Below are positions 44,700 through 52,313 of a stretch of DNA of 64,000 nt, piece by piece; within the stretch, counting starts at the first letter, position 1; every line of letters begins with the position of its first letter. The notes under the pieces were generated by a model. The model worked only from the letters and a program-made list of their open reading frames with translations, had not been told where the DNA came from and ran no database searches. The stretch is from the NCBI RefSeq assembly GCF_010723305.1, contig NZ_BLKW01000002.1, positions 1,860,001 to 1,924,000 on the forward strand, written 5' to 3'. This stretch comes from Mycobacterium botniense (GTDB lineage Bacteria > Actinomycetota > Actinomycetes > Mycobacteriales > Mycobacteriaceae). A program made the translations under genes and the position numbers.

Positions 44700-46313
44700 T
44701 CAAAACGGAGCGTTCATGGCGTCGAATTCACGCTCAAAATCGGCTCCGGATGTCTCAATTTCGTTGTCCGCCAACGGCGCAGCCGACCGCGTCGGCGGCG
44801 CAGAGAACGTCAGCAGACCCCAATGCGCCAACGTCGCGGCCATCAGCTGCACGATCTGCCCGCCCGGCTTGCGGTCCCACGCGAACCGGTCGCCCGGCAG
44901 GTCTCGTTTCGACGCCGAGATCACCGCTTCGTTCAGCACGGCCTGGTTGGAATGGGTGATCTGGGCCGCTTCGACAGCCTCGACGATGCCTTCGCAGGCC
45001 AACGCCAGCTCGGAGGTGTTCGTCATCACCGGCTCGATGCCAGCCTCGATCAGATACGGCTTGAGGACCGCCGCCGGCGACCGGGACTCGATCACCAACG
45101 CTGCCGGGTCAGCCTGGGTGACGATGTCGACGAGCTTCTCGACCACCTCAGTCGCCGACGCCGCCTGGTTGTAGCCGATCTCGATATGGGCGTGCCCGTC
45201 AGCAGTGCGCGTCGCCCCGGCGATCGCCCACAGCTTCGTTACCGGATCGCGGTCCACCGCAATCACCTGCGGATAGATGTTCACCAGATCCGGCGATCCG
45301 TCCCCTAGCGCGTCCCACTTCTCGATCGGGAAGATGTGGACGTCGGTGATGTCCTTCGGCCACCGGCCGACTGAGAGCCGCTCGACCTCCCATTTCGCTA
45401 GATCACGCCGGAACGCCGCCAACTCATCTTCGATGTACTCCTCGGTCACCAGGTAGTCCATCGACGGATTCGCGGCAGCCCAATTCGCGCGGTCCTCACG
45501 CCAAACCCGACGCGCCGCCGGATCTTCCGGCGGCTCTGGCGCCGACCATTCCAGCCACAACAGCTTCGGATCATCACCAGCTAGCGCGCGGGCCCGCAGC
45601 GACGCCCACTTGCCGCAATACTCGTGCGTCTCCTCATCAGCCGCGGAACCCAGATACCAGATCTGCGGGTTCTTCGCCGTGGTCAGCAGCGGCATGATCG
45701 CCGCCTGCGACGCCGGCGACCAGATCATCGCCTCGTCGATCACCAGCCGGTCCACCGAGAAGCCACGGCCACCGGATTTCGTGCGCGTCCGGAACCGGAT
45801 GATCGACTCGTTCTTCAGCCGAATCGACTCCCGGCCGTTCCCGCGGCGGATCTGCGCGACCTCGTTCTCCAACAGCGGGTGCGACAAGATCAGCGCTTCG
45901 AGCTTGTCCATCGACTCCATGGCCGTCTGGAACTCGTGCGCAGTGTGCAGGATCGACACGCCCGGCTCGTTGATCATCCAACCGAGCTCGACGACCTCGA
46001 TGCCGCCGTTCTTGCCGTTCTGCCGGGCCACCAGGACGCCGACCTCGAACGCCAGCCACCGGCCCGCGTCGTCGGTGGCCATGCCCTCGCGGACCACCAG
46101 CTCTTGCCAGGGAATATTCTCCCGGCCCGCGATCTTGGCGCACTCGAGCGCATCCAAGCCCGCGGTGTAGTCCCGGGCGATCTCCGGGCGCGGAAAGTGA
46201 CTAACCCGCGGCGTCTGCTTGCCGCGCGGCTCTGCGGGCCGCGATCTCGTCAGCAATCGTGGTGGCCTTACTGGTCTCAGGAGGATCCTCCGCCGCGCCG
46301 GCCGACGCTCCAT
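44700..46313 (-). CDS. terL: Terminase large subunit
   Basis: The DNA-packaging ATPase and nuclease. The frame has an ATPase domain with a deviant Walker A (VGVLVARQNGKNGG), Walker B (VDRLVIDEAM) and a C-terminal nuclease with the first acidic cluster in QVIAVDRDP. The start is uncertain: the ATG at 46,313 gives 537 residues and a 113-base overlap with the small subunit gene, while a TTG at 46,256 has AAGG upstream. Homology is convincing from about residue 30 (GKQTPRVSHF). Confidence 0.9.
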   Translation of the reverse strand: MERRPARRRILLRPVRPPRLLTRSRPAEPRGKQTPRVSHFPRPEIARDYTAGLDALECAKIAGRENIPWQELVVREGMATDDAGRWLAFEVGVLVARQNGKNGGIEVVELGWMINEPGVSILHTAHEFQTAMESMDKLEALILSHPLLENEVAQIRRGNGRESIRLKNESIIRFRTRTKSGGRGFSVDRLVIDEAMIWSPASQAAIMPLLTTAKNPQIWYLGSAADEETHEYCGKWASLRARALAGDDPKLLWLEWSAPEPPEDPAARRVWREDRANWAAANPSMDYLVTEEYIEDELAAFRRDLAKWEVERLSVGRWPKDITDVHIFPIEKWDALGDGSPDLVNIYPQVIAVDRDPVTKLWAIAGATRTADGHAHIEIGYNQAASATEVVEKLVDIVTQADPAALVIESRSPAAVLKPYLIEAGIEPVMTNTSELALACEGIVEAVEAAQITHSNQAVLNEAVISASKRDLPGDRFAWDRKPGGQIVQLMAATLAHWGLLTFSAPPTRSAAPLADNEIETSGADFEREFDAMNAPF

Positions 46314-46560
46314 GCGTCTCGTACGACAAACCGTTCAAGATCCGGTGCAACGCCGACGCCGCCAGCCGGGCCTCGCTGCGAACCGGATCCATCGGATCAG
46401 CGCGCAGGATCTTGTCGTACTTGTCGAGCCGATCCGTCAGCCGGCAGGCTTCAGCGACGAGCACCTTCGTGTCGATCGGTGTCTCGGGCCGCACCAGATC
46501 GCGCCACAGCGCAGCTGCGCGGCGACCAAGCTTCACCGGCCGAATCGGATCAATCGCCAT
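46201..46560 (-). CDS. terS: Terminase small subunit
   Basis: The 119-residue helical protein (RAAALWRDLVRPETPIDTKVLVAEACRLTDRLDKYDKIL) lies immediately before terL and would recognise the packaging site. The ribosome-binding site is weak. The C-terminal tail overlaps the terL frame. Confidence 0.8.
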   Translation of the reverse strand: MAIDPIRPVKLGRRAAALWRDLVRPETPIDTKVLVAEACRLTDRLDKYDKILRADPMDPVRSEARLAASALHRILNGLSYETHGASAGAAEDPPETSKATTIADEIAARRAARQADAAG

Positions 46561-46769
46561 GAGCTGCCAAAATGGTGCGTTTTCCGTCCGGGGGAGAGAA
46601 AAAAGCGACCGGGCGGCGGTCGCCGTGGCCCCCCTCCCCCTCGATTTTTTCGGCCGGGGGGTGGTACAACGGGCGGCACATTGTTTGCTGGGAGGGTCGG
46701 GGCGGCTGGGGCCGGCCGCGCCATGGTGACCGTGGGACCGGTGACCGGTTGCATGGGTCCATGCAGGTG

Positions 46770-47114
46770 TTAAGGCCAGGTCATGGCCGTGTGGCCGAGG
46801 TCGGGCTGATTGTGTGTCGCGCGTCTGCCGGTGAGTGCTGGGCGTTGGTGGTCGCGGGTTCCGTCGCCGCGTTCGCTGTTGCAGGTGCCGTGGAGTAGGC
46901 GGTCGGCGAGGGTGCCTCCGGCTGAGCGTGGGATGGAGTGGTCACCGGAGAGCGCCTTGTGGTCCCAGTTGAGTGTGGGGTCGCGGTACATGGGTTGGCC
47001 GCACCACCAGCATGGGGTGCCGTCGATGTGGTGGTGTTTGAGGCGGGCGACTTGCTGTTTGTGCCTGTGGCCGAGGCCGCGTTGTGTGGTGGTGCGGTGA
47101 TGGGTGCCGGGCAC
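46770..47114 (-). CDS. HNH endonuclease of the packaging module
   Basis: The 114-residue protein has a compact HNH domain: CWWCGQP, the catalytic LSGDHSIPRSAGG histidine, then TCNSERGDG. HNH proteins next to terminase assist genome cleavage during packaging in HK97-like phages. The GTG at 47,114 lies just after the preceding stop; an upstream start in the same frame would overlap the previous gene. Confidence 0.8.
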   Translation of the reverse strand: MPGTHHRTTTQRGLGHRHKQQVARLKHHHIDGTPCWWCGQPMYRDPTLNWDHKALSGDHSIPRSAGGTLADRLLHGTCNSERGDGTRDHQRPALTGRRATHNQPDLGHTAMTWP

Positions 47115-47119
47115 GGGGA

Positions 47120-47353
47120 TCAGGCTGGTGGTGTGGGGAGTTCCGGTGGGCCGTCGATGATGACGGTGAGCACGAAGGTGCGGTCGTCTTGTTGGGTGAC
47201 GGTCATGGTTGCGGGGAAGCGGGGGTGGCTGGTCATGAGGTGGGCGAATTTGCCGAGCCATGCGCCGATCTGGTTGCGCTGCAGGCGTTTGGTGGCTTCG
47301 TGGAAGGGCAGCAGCTGGGCCAGGATGGGCGGCGGCTCGAAGGGGTGGTTCAT
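47120..47353 (-). CDS. Hypothetical phage protein, 77 residues
   Basis: The ATG overlaps the preceding stop (ATGA). The protein has a short helical N-terminus and a beta-rich C-terminus (TMTVTQQDDRTFVLTVIID). It has no membrane helix or known motif and lies between another unknown gene and HNH. Confidence 0.55.
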   Translation of the reverse strand: MNHPFEPPPILAQLLPFHEATKRLQRNQIGAWLGKFAHLMTSHPRFPATMTVTQQDDRTFVLTVIIDGPPELPTPPA

Positions 47354-47760
47354 TCCCAGCACCGGTGGTTGTGGCCGATGGCTTCGATGCCTTGCCGGTA
47401 GAGCTTGGCGGTGAAGTGGTCTGGCCGGTTGGGGTCGAGCTGGAGGTTCGTCAGCGTGTGGATGGCGCAGGCGCAGTGTGCGCAGTATGCGGTGGCGACG
47501 AGGTAGGGGCCGAGGTTGTCAGTGGGTGCGGGGTCGTTGGGGTGGCTGATGGTGTAGCCGGCGCTGGTGATGTGGTGGACGATGGCGCGGGCGACGTCGA
47601 GGGCGCGGCGGTTGATCTTGTCGGCCATTTCGGGTGAGTGTCCGACGGTGGAGTGGGAGAGCAGTCGGTAGCGGACGGGTTGGCCGTCGGGGCCGGGGAT
47701 GGTGAGGTTGTGCAGGTTGTCGGCGATGAGTTTCGCGACGGCCTCGTTGTTACTGGGCAT
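47350..47760 (-). CDS. Hypothetical phage protein with Cys cluster
   Basis: The 136-residue protein has a YCAHCACAIH cluster near residue 93 and another Cys near the end, so a metal site is possible. Otherwise it is unrecognised. It overlaps the genes on both sides. Confidence 0.55.
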   Translation of the reverse strand: MPSNNEAVAKLIADNLHNLTIPGPDGQPVRYRLLSHSTVGHSPEMADKINRRALDVARAIVHHITSAGYTISHPNDPAPTDNLGPYLVATAYCAHCACAIHTLTNLQLDPNRPDHFTAKLYRQGIEAIGHNHRCWE

Positions 47761-48160
47761 CGGCGTCTCGCAGCGAGAACTTCCGTCCGGATTGCTGAAG
47801 TACGTTGAGCAGTTCTTCGGTGTCTCCGTCGAAGTGGACCTTGTACGACGGCGTGAGTTCGCAGAATTCGGCGTGGCGGCGCTCGGGTGTCACGTAGTCA
47901 GCGGGCGGCTCGAATTCGACCGGGTGGATTACCAGGGAGCGCACGAACATGTTGACCGTTGCGGCGAGGCAGTTTTTGCCGTCGATTCGGCTGAGTTCGA
48001 GGAGGGGTCGGTCGGCCGGGGCTAGTAGTTCGGCACCGTTGATTTTGATGCGCCGCGGCACGAGGGCGCCGACGTCGTCGTAACCGTGTCCGGCTGGCCA
48101 GTCTTCCCAGACTTCGATATCGGCGCCGCGTGGTTGGGTGTTGCCCGGCATGTCGGCCAT
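47750..48160 (-). CDS. Hypothetical phage protein, 136 residues
   Basis: The ATG at 48,160 with AAAGG upstream is preferred over a GTG 33 bases earlier. The sequence (IEVWEDWPAGHGYDDVGALVPRRIKINGAELLAPADRPLL) looks like a single mixed alpha/beta domain common in mycobacteriophage genomes near the HNH gene. Function is unknown. Confidence 0.6.
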   Translation of the reverse strand: MADMPGNTQPRGADIEVWEDWPAGHGYDDVGALVPRRIKINGAELLAPADRPLLELSRIDGKNCLAATVNMFVRSLVIHPVEFEPPADYVTPERRHAEFCELTPSYKVHFDGDTEELLNVLQQSGRKFSLRDADAQ

Positions 48161-48185
48161 TTGCGTGGACCTTTGTGAAATGCGA

Positions 48186-48210
48186 AAAGCCACCCGCGTT
48201 TGGGGTGGCT
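48186..48210 (-). terminator. Hairpin terminator, AAGCCACCC/GGGTGGCTT
   Basis: A perfect 9-bp stem with a 7-base loop is followed on the minus strand by TTTT (shared with the stem) and CGC. It lies between the 23-residue gene and the 48,160 start, so it may divide early from later transcripts. On the plus strand a T-run also follows at 48,216-48,220. Confidence 0.5.
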
Positions 48211-48247
48211 TGGGTGTTTTTGGGCGCGTTGAAGGCCCGTTGGTGTG

Positions 48248-48319
48248 TCACGGTAGCTGAGGGTGGCCGCAGATGCAATTCCCCGCGCCGCTTTGCGGGT
48301 CGCGTTGGTAGGGGTGCAT
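48248..48319 (-). CDS. 23-residue Cys-containing microprotein
   Basis: ATG preceded by AAAGGA; the product (MHPYQRDPQSGAGNCICGHP) has a C-x-C motif preceded by GAGN, a pattern I recognise from small zinc-knuckle-like peptides in actinophages. It is too short for more. Confidence 0.45.
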   Translation of the reverse strand: MHPYQRDPQSGAGNCICGHPQLP

Positions 48320-48429
48320 TATGCCGATATTCCTTTGCTCTTCTGTCAAGGTTGGAGGGGCGGGACGACACCGGAGCATCGCCCCGCCCTGAAGGTGCCT
48401 TGTCCCGATGTCTAAACGGGGGCCAGCAC

Positions 48430-49026
48430 CTAGTCTGTGGTCTTGGCCGTTTTGGCTTTGCCGGTCTTTCGGTCCATGTGGCGCTTGACTTTTCGGACGT
48501 CGGCGAGCCGGTATTCGGGTGTGTCTTCGCTGGAGTGGCGGGTGAAGACTCTGCGGCCGTTGGGGCGTACCCAGATCGCGGGTTTGAGTTGGTGTTCGCG
48601 GACCCAGCGGGCGAAGGTGCGCCAGTGCACGAATTCGCCGAGTTCGCCCATGATTCCGGTGGTGTAGCGGTCGGCGTCGGTGCGTTGATTGCCGATCAGC
48701 ACCTCGCGGGGGAATGTCTTGTTGTCGGCGTTGTTGAGGGTGCGGTTGTAGAGGCGTTCAATGTTGTGGGTGGTGCGGCACAAGTGGTTTGGGCATGTGA
48801 CTTCGATGGCGTCGCGGGGCGCGTAGAGGGCGAGGCCGCAGATTTTGCGTTCGATCATGGTGTCGCATTGGCCACAGAAGCGGGGTGCTGGTGGGCGGTT
48901 GATGACGCGTTCGATGTCGTCGACGATGGCTTTGATTTGGGCGTAGCAGGCGCCGGCGTCTGGGCGGCGGGCGATGGCGTGGACGTTGGCGGCCAGGTGT
49001 AGCGCCAGGTCGGCGGCGCTGGTCAT
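48430..49026 (-). CDS. Zinc-ribbon plus helix-turn-helix DNA-binding protein
   Basis: The 198-residue protein has an N-terminal helical segment, a zinc ribbon (CGQCDTMIERKICG to VTCPNHLC) and a winged-helix-like C-terminus (WRTFARWVREHQLKPAIWVRPNGRRVFTRH, then EYRLADVRKVKRHM). It is probably a phage transcription regulator, perhaps of late genes given its place before the packaging module. It overlaps the upstream gene by 1 base. Confidence 0.7.
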   Translation of the reverse strand: MTSAADLALHLAANVHAIARRPDAGACYAQIKAIVDDIERVINRPPAPRFCGQCDTMIERKICGLALYAPRDAIEVTCPNHLCRTTHNIERLYNRTLNNADNKTFPREVLIGNQRTDADRYTTGIMGELGEFVHWRTFARWVREHQLKPAIWVRPNGRRVFTRHSSEDTPEYRLADVRKVKRHMDRKTGKAKTAKTTD

Positions 49027-49400
49027 CAGTCAGCTCCTCCGACGGCGAGCGTTTCGGTGTTGGCGTTGACGGCGGTGACCCAGTCCAGCAGTGTGGTGTG
49101 GAGGTTGTCGAGGATTTCGGATGGGCTTCCGGCCCATTGGGTTTCGGCTGTGGCATTCGCATCGGGCCCGAGGCGGACGAGGAGCGGTGTGGTGCGTTCG
49201 TTGGAGCGGCGTGCCGAGCCGCCTTTGCGGGTGCGTCCCCAGGCTTCGTCTTGGAGGTATTCGATGAAGCTGGCGCCGGTATGACCGTTGGGGAGTTCTT
49301 GGCCGATGGCGAGGCCTTGGAGCATGTCGTGGAGTTCCTCGGTGCAGTCGTTGCAGAGGTACAGCTGTGAATCAGCCTGGCATTGCTGACATTTGGCCAC
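49026..49400 (-). CDS. Hypothetical protein with N-terminal Cys4 knuckle
   Basis: The 124-residue protein has paired cysteines (CQQCQ and CNDC) in the first 20 residues, typical of a zinc knuckle, followed by a helical region. The GTG start comes right after the upstream stop, and its stop overlaps the next gene. It may partner the adjacent DNA-binding protein. Confidence 0.6.
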   Translation of the reverse strand: MAKCQQCQADSQLYLCNDCTEELHDMLQGLAIGQELPNGHTGASFIEYLQDEAWGRTRKGGSARRSNERTTPLLVRLGPDANATAETQWAGSPSEILDNLHTTLLDWVTAVNANTETLAVGGAD

Positions 49401-49766
49401 TCAGCAGAACCTTTCATCCGGGACGTACCAGTCGGGTAGGCAGGATCGGCGTAGGTAGGTGACGTATGGGACGGCGGTGATGTGCATGGTTGCGCCGTCC
49501 CAGTGGGCTTGGGTGTAGACAAACGCGAATGCTGGGTGTTCTTCGATGGTGAGTACGCCGTTGAGGCCGGCGACGAGTTTGCATCGGAATTCGGGTGTGA
49601 GGCCGGTGATGGTCAGGTGGATGCCGTCGACGAGCTCGGCGGCGCGGATGATGTTGCCGGCGAGGTCGCCGACTGGCAGCAGTGGGATCTGCTGCGGTTC
49701 GACGGTGGCGACGGTGCGGGCGATGTGCTCTTTGAAGTCCTGTGACCAGAGGTTGACGAGGGTCAT
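49401..49766 (-). CDS. Hypothetical phage protein, 121 residues
   Basis: The ATG at 49,766 lies 4 bases after the preceding small gene, supporting this start over a GTG 33 bases upstream. The mixed alpha/beta sequence includes IIRAAELVDGIHLTITGLTPEFRCKL. No family is recognised. Confidence 0.55.
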   Translation of the reverse strand: MTLVNLWSQDFKEHIARTVATVEPQQIPLLPVGDLAGNIIRAAELVDGIHLTITGLTPEFRCKLVAGLNGVLTIEEHPAFAFVYTQAHWDGATMHITAVPYVTYLRRSCLPDWYVPDERFC

Positions 49767-49770
49767 CGTG

Positions 49771-49905
49771 TCATGCCCATTCCCGGGGCTGTAAGCCACG
49801 CTGAGCCACGTTCACCCCGGGCCGGTATGGAACCAACCGGGAACCCATTCCGAATCGCTCACAAGGACTCTCAGGCCCGAACTGCGCACCAACGGGGTCA
49901 CTCAT
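49771..49905 (-). CDS. 44-residue phage microprotein
   Basis: The ATG overlaps the end of the loader-like gene by 8 bases, and the stop lies 4 bases before the next start. The product (MSDPVGAQFGPESPCERFGM) is basic and Pro/Gly-rich. The packing supports a gene; function is unknown. Confidence 0.45.
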   Translation of the reverse strand: MSDPVGAQFGPESPCERFGMGSRLVPYRPGVNVAQRGLQPREWA

Positions 49906-50266
49906 CGTCGATCGCCTTGGATCGGGCGATGCTGTCGACGAGTTGCGCCAGCTCGTTGCGCCGGTCCAATTCGGCGTCGCGGCGGTCCTCGCGCGCCCGG
50001 CGCTCGGCGTCTGATTCACGTTCGGTGCGGTCACGGCGCACCGCGCGGGCCGCGTCGGTCAGATCCTTGGGCAGCGGCCGAAATCCGGATCCGTTCTCGG
50101 CGTACATTTTCGCGACGCCGGCCAGCACGTCGGGCGGTTGCAGCTCGTATCGAGCGATCTGCTCGGCCCAGGAATCGACAATGGCATGTGAGGCTTTCGG
50201 GAACCACGGGTCATAGGCGGCGCACTTGGCGAGCGCGATCGCGGCGGTCTGGTGGTAGTCGGTCAT
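49898..50266 (-). CDS. Replication-module protein, helicase loader-like
   Basis: The 122-residue protein has the helical pattern of small phage helicase-loader/inhibitor proteins: an N-terminal IALAKCAAYDPWFPKASHAIVDSWAEQI domain, the GFRPLPKDLTDAARAVRRDR segment and a charged C-terminal helix. It follows the replication initiator with a 4-base overlap, which is the usual place for a loader. Confidence 0.55.
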   Translation of the reverse strand: MTDYHQTAAIALAKCAAYDPWFPKASHAIVDSWAEQIARYELQPPDVLAGVAKMYAENGSGFRPLPKDLTDAARAVRRDRTERESDAERRAREDRRDAELDRRNELAQLVDSIARSKAIDDE

Positions 50267-51135
50267 GGTTCGATCTCCGGTTGTCGTGGCTGGTTGGCGA
50301 ACGCCAGGTAGCCGTTGACCTTGTCGTCGTGGCCGTTGGTGGCTGGTGATGCGCGGCTGGCTTTGAGCACATCGGACAGCACGGTTGGCAGGTATTCGGG
50401 CCGTTCGCAGTTGGGGCGCCGGTCCCAGGCGGTGAGTGCTTGGCGGATGAGCGTGTCGGGCTGGCCTTCACGGGTGAGTCGGTCGACTTGGGTGGCGAGC
50501 CGGTCGATGGTGCTGCGCGGGTATCCGGCGTAGCCGAGGGTTTGGCGCACTACGGTGCGGGCAGCGCTGCTGGGATGGTTGCGCGCGGGTTTGGCGGCGT
50601 TTTCGACGACGATGGCTTCGACGGTGGTGGCGTTGTGGTGGGTTGCGTTGGTTGGTGAGTCGTCGTCTTTTTCCCCTGTTCCCCTGTTCCCCTGTTCCCC
50701 TGTTCCAGCGCCGGAAGTTCCGTCACTGAGCGGCGGAATCTCCGCGGAATTCCTCGGAGATTCCGCGTCTGGCCGTTGAGCTGCGGAAATAGCCGCATTC
50801 GCGGCTTCGATGAGAGCCTCGTTCGGTTTGGCGCGCCTCTCGGTACGCTGATGCTTTTCCCACTCAGGAATGACGAAATATCGGCGTCCAGAGTGCTCGA
50901 AAAACACCACTCCGTAAGCTCTCGAAACTTCCGAGAGAATCCTCGGATAATCCGACACTGGTATCTCGTCGTTGGGAAACGCGAACCCGATCAGCCGAAC
51001 CGGGGTCGCATCGCCGATGCCGTAGTCGTCGGCCCAGTTCCACATGGCGATGTACAGCAGCCGCGTCCGCAGGTCGGCTGCTGCGGTGTCGGGCGAATCC
51101 CAAAACTCCGGTTTGATCGTGCGAATACGCGGCAT
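50263..51135 (-). CDS. Replication initiator (DnaD/replisome-organiser-like)
   Basis: The 290-residue protein begins MPRIRTIKPEFWDSPDTAAA and has the winged-helix N-terminal domain of phage replisome organisers (LLYIAMWNWADDYGIGD, DYPRILSEVSRAYGVVFF). A low-complexity linker follows, then a DnaD-like C-terminal region. It binds the phage origin and recruits helicase through the loader. The linker contains an 8-bp tandem repeat (50,671-50,706) whose copy number sets the reading frame. The ATG has GGAGAG upstream. Confidence 0.75.
   Translation of the reverse strand: MPRIRTIKPEFWDSPDTAAADLRTRLLYIAMWNWADDYGIGDATPVRLIGFAFPNDEIPVSDYPRILSEVSRAYGVVFFEHSGRRYFVIPEWEKHQRTERRAKPNEALIEAANAAISAAQRPDAESPRNSAEIPPLSDGTSGAGTGEQGNRGTGEKDDDSPTNATHHNATTVEAIVVENAAKPARNHPSSAARTVVRQTLGYAGYPRSTIDRLATQVDRLTREGQPDTLIRQALTAWDRRPNCERPEYLPTVLSDVLKASRASPATNGHDDKVNGYLAFANQPRQPEIEP
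50671..50706. repeat. 8-bp tandem repeat, 4.5 copies, inside the initiator gene
   Basis: TTCCCCTG is repeated four times plus TTCC with no mismatch. Because 8 is not a multiple of 3, gain or loss of one unit would shift the reading frame of the initiator. The current copy number keeps it open. Confidence 0.9.
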
Positions 51136-51323
51136 TAGGCGCTCTCCCCCACCCGGTAGTGGTGGACGATTCTTCCGGGCAGCGGACCGCCGTCGATGAT
51201 GCTGTTGCAGTCCTCGCCAACGTTCGCGCCGCACATCCCGCATTTGCGGGACAGGGCATCCTGCACGGCCGCGTTGTCGCGGCCGGTCCAGAATGGGTTT
51301 CGTTCGGTGGCGCGCCGGCTCAT
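51135..51323 (-). CDS. Small zinc-binding protein, 62 residues
   Basis: The cysteines in CGMCGANVGEDC and the following GGPLPGRIVHHYR form a compact zinc-finger-like module widely seen in actinophages. It overlaps the GIY-YIG gene by 4 bases and the initiator by 1 base. Nucleic-acid binding is likely. Confidence 0.6.
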   Translation of the reverse strand: MSRRATERNPFWTGRDNAAVQDALSRKCGMCGANVGEDCNSIIDGGPLPGRIVHHYRVGESA

Positions 51324-51715
51324 TCCAGCTCGCTTTCCCGTTTAACCAGCTGCTCCTCAGCAGCAATCGCCGCGGTGTTGAGGATTTCTTTCACCCGGCC
51401 ACTGAGATTGCCTCGTTTGCGAAGCTCGTTGAGCGTGTGGACGACCTCGCGCAGTTCCTCGTCGGTGAGATCGTCGCGGTGTTCAAGGTCACGCCCGGTT
51501 AGGTGGCGCAGCACAATCAGCTGGTCTCCGCGATCATTGCAGTCCACCTCGTGTAGTAGCGCGAACATGCGGTTCAACCATTTGCGGCGGTGCTTCGCGA
51601 TTCTGGTTTTCGGGTCTGCGGAAACGCCGACGTATGCGAGCGTGTCGCCGGCGTACAGCCGGTACAGCCAAACGGGACCGGCGATGTCATCTCGATAGTT
51701 GTGTCTGCGATACAT
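51320..51715 (-). CDS. GIY-YIG nuclease-like protein
   Basis: The 131-residue protein has the GIY-YIG core: WLYRLYAGDTLAYVGVSADPKTRIAKHRRK, with the two Tyr strands, the Arg and the His. The final acidic helix (EEQLVKRESELE) is present. It may process replication or recombination intermediates. The ATG overlaps the previous stop (TGATG). Confidence 0.68.
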   Translation of the reverse strand: MYRRHNYRDDIAGPVWLYRLYAGDTLAYVGVSADPKTRIAKHRRKWLNRMFALLHEVDCNDRGDQLIVLRHLTGRDLEHRDDLTDEELREVVHTLNELRKRGNLSGRVKEILNTAAIAAEEQLVKRESELE

Positions 51716-51837
51716 CAGCGGCGGCGGCCTCTCTCGTTGGCGGCGTGGCATGGCTGGCAGATCGGCCGCAGCGCCGGTGTCTTGAACAGGCCGCCGCAGC
51801 GGTCGCAGAACAGGGTGAGCAAGATCGGCAGCACCAT
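51715..51837 (-). CDS. 40-residue zinc-finger microprotein
   Basis: Two C-x-x-C pairs (CDRC and CQPC) in a 40-residue basic protein; start and stop both overlap neighbours (TGATG). It is one of a run of small Cys-rich genes. Confidence 0.55.
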   Translation of the reverse strand: MVLPILLTLFCDRCGGLFKTPALRPICQPCHAANERGRRR

Positions 51838-52022
51838 CACCGGCCCCCTTCGTTGTTGTCGTCTGGCGCCAGTTCTAGGCCGGGGCAGTCGCATTGCACG
51901 TAGTCGTTGCGGCCGGGGCCGTAGTAGTTGCGTGCGCGGCATCGGCCGAGGAACCGGTCGCCCTTCTCGTCGGCTTCGTGCTCGGATTCGAAGTCGCCGC
52001 AGAGCAGGCATTCACGCGCCAT
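51837..52022 (-). CDS. 61-residue Cys-rich microprotein
   Basis: The protein has CLLCGDFESEH, an isolated Cys, and VQCDCPG, a probable zinc site, with an acidic C-terminus. It overlaps the upstream disrupted zinc-finger frame by 11 bases and the downstream one by 1 base. Confidence 0.58.
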   Translation of the reverse strand: MARECLLCGDFESEHEADEKGDRFLGRCRARNYYGPGRNDYVQCDCPGLELAPDDNNEGGR

Positions 52023-52211
52023 TGCCGGCCCCGATCAACCCGCCCGCGCACGCGGCGCATTGCCACCTGTAGCGGTCCCAGCGCAGCGATTTCACGGGCG
52101 TCTTGTCGCCGCAGCAGTCGCAGCGGGCCCGGCCGCTACGGTCGCGTTCACGGCGGGCCAGCTCGGTTGTGCAGTCGGCGCGGTCTGCGTCATGATGTCG
52201 ATTTCGGCCAT
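52012..52211 (-). pseudogene. Frame-disrupted zinc-finger microgene
   Basis: A strong AGGAGG precedes the ATG at 52,211 (MAEIDIMTQTAPTA), but that frame loses coding character. The Cys-rich continuation DCTTELARRERDRSGRARCDCCGD to WQCAACAGG, which looks like a two-pair zinc finger, is in another frame that has no start codon. A single-base deletion near 52,180 would join them. Either the gene is broken, the sequence has an error, or a frameshift is used. Confidence 0.45.
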
Positions 52212-52249
52212 CATCGGCCTCCTATTCCGGGCATAGTGAAACCCCTTCT

Positions 52250-52296
52250 GGGTGTCTGGGCGCGCTCGGTCATGCGTGTGCGCAGCCCAGACACCC
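52250..52296. terminator. 12-bp perfect inverted repeat, candidate terminator
   Basis: GGGTGTCTGGGC (52,250-52,261) pairs with GCCCAGACACCC (52,285-52,296), with partial GCGC pairing inside the loop. It lies in the gap after the 52,314 gene. No T-tract follows on either strand, as is common for mycobacterial hairpins. Confidence 0.45.
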
Positions 52297-52313
52297 GAAA
52301 ATGGGGGAGGTTC

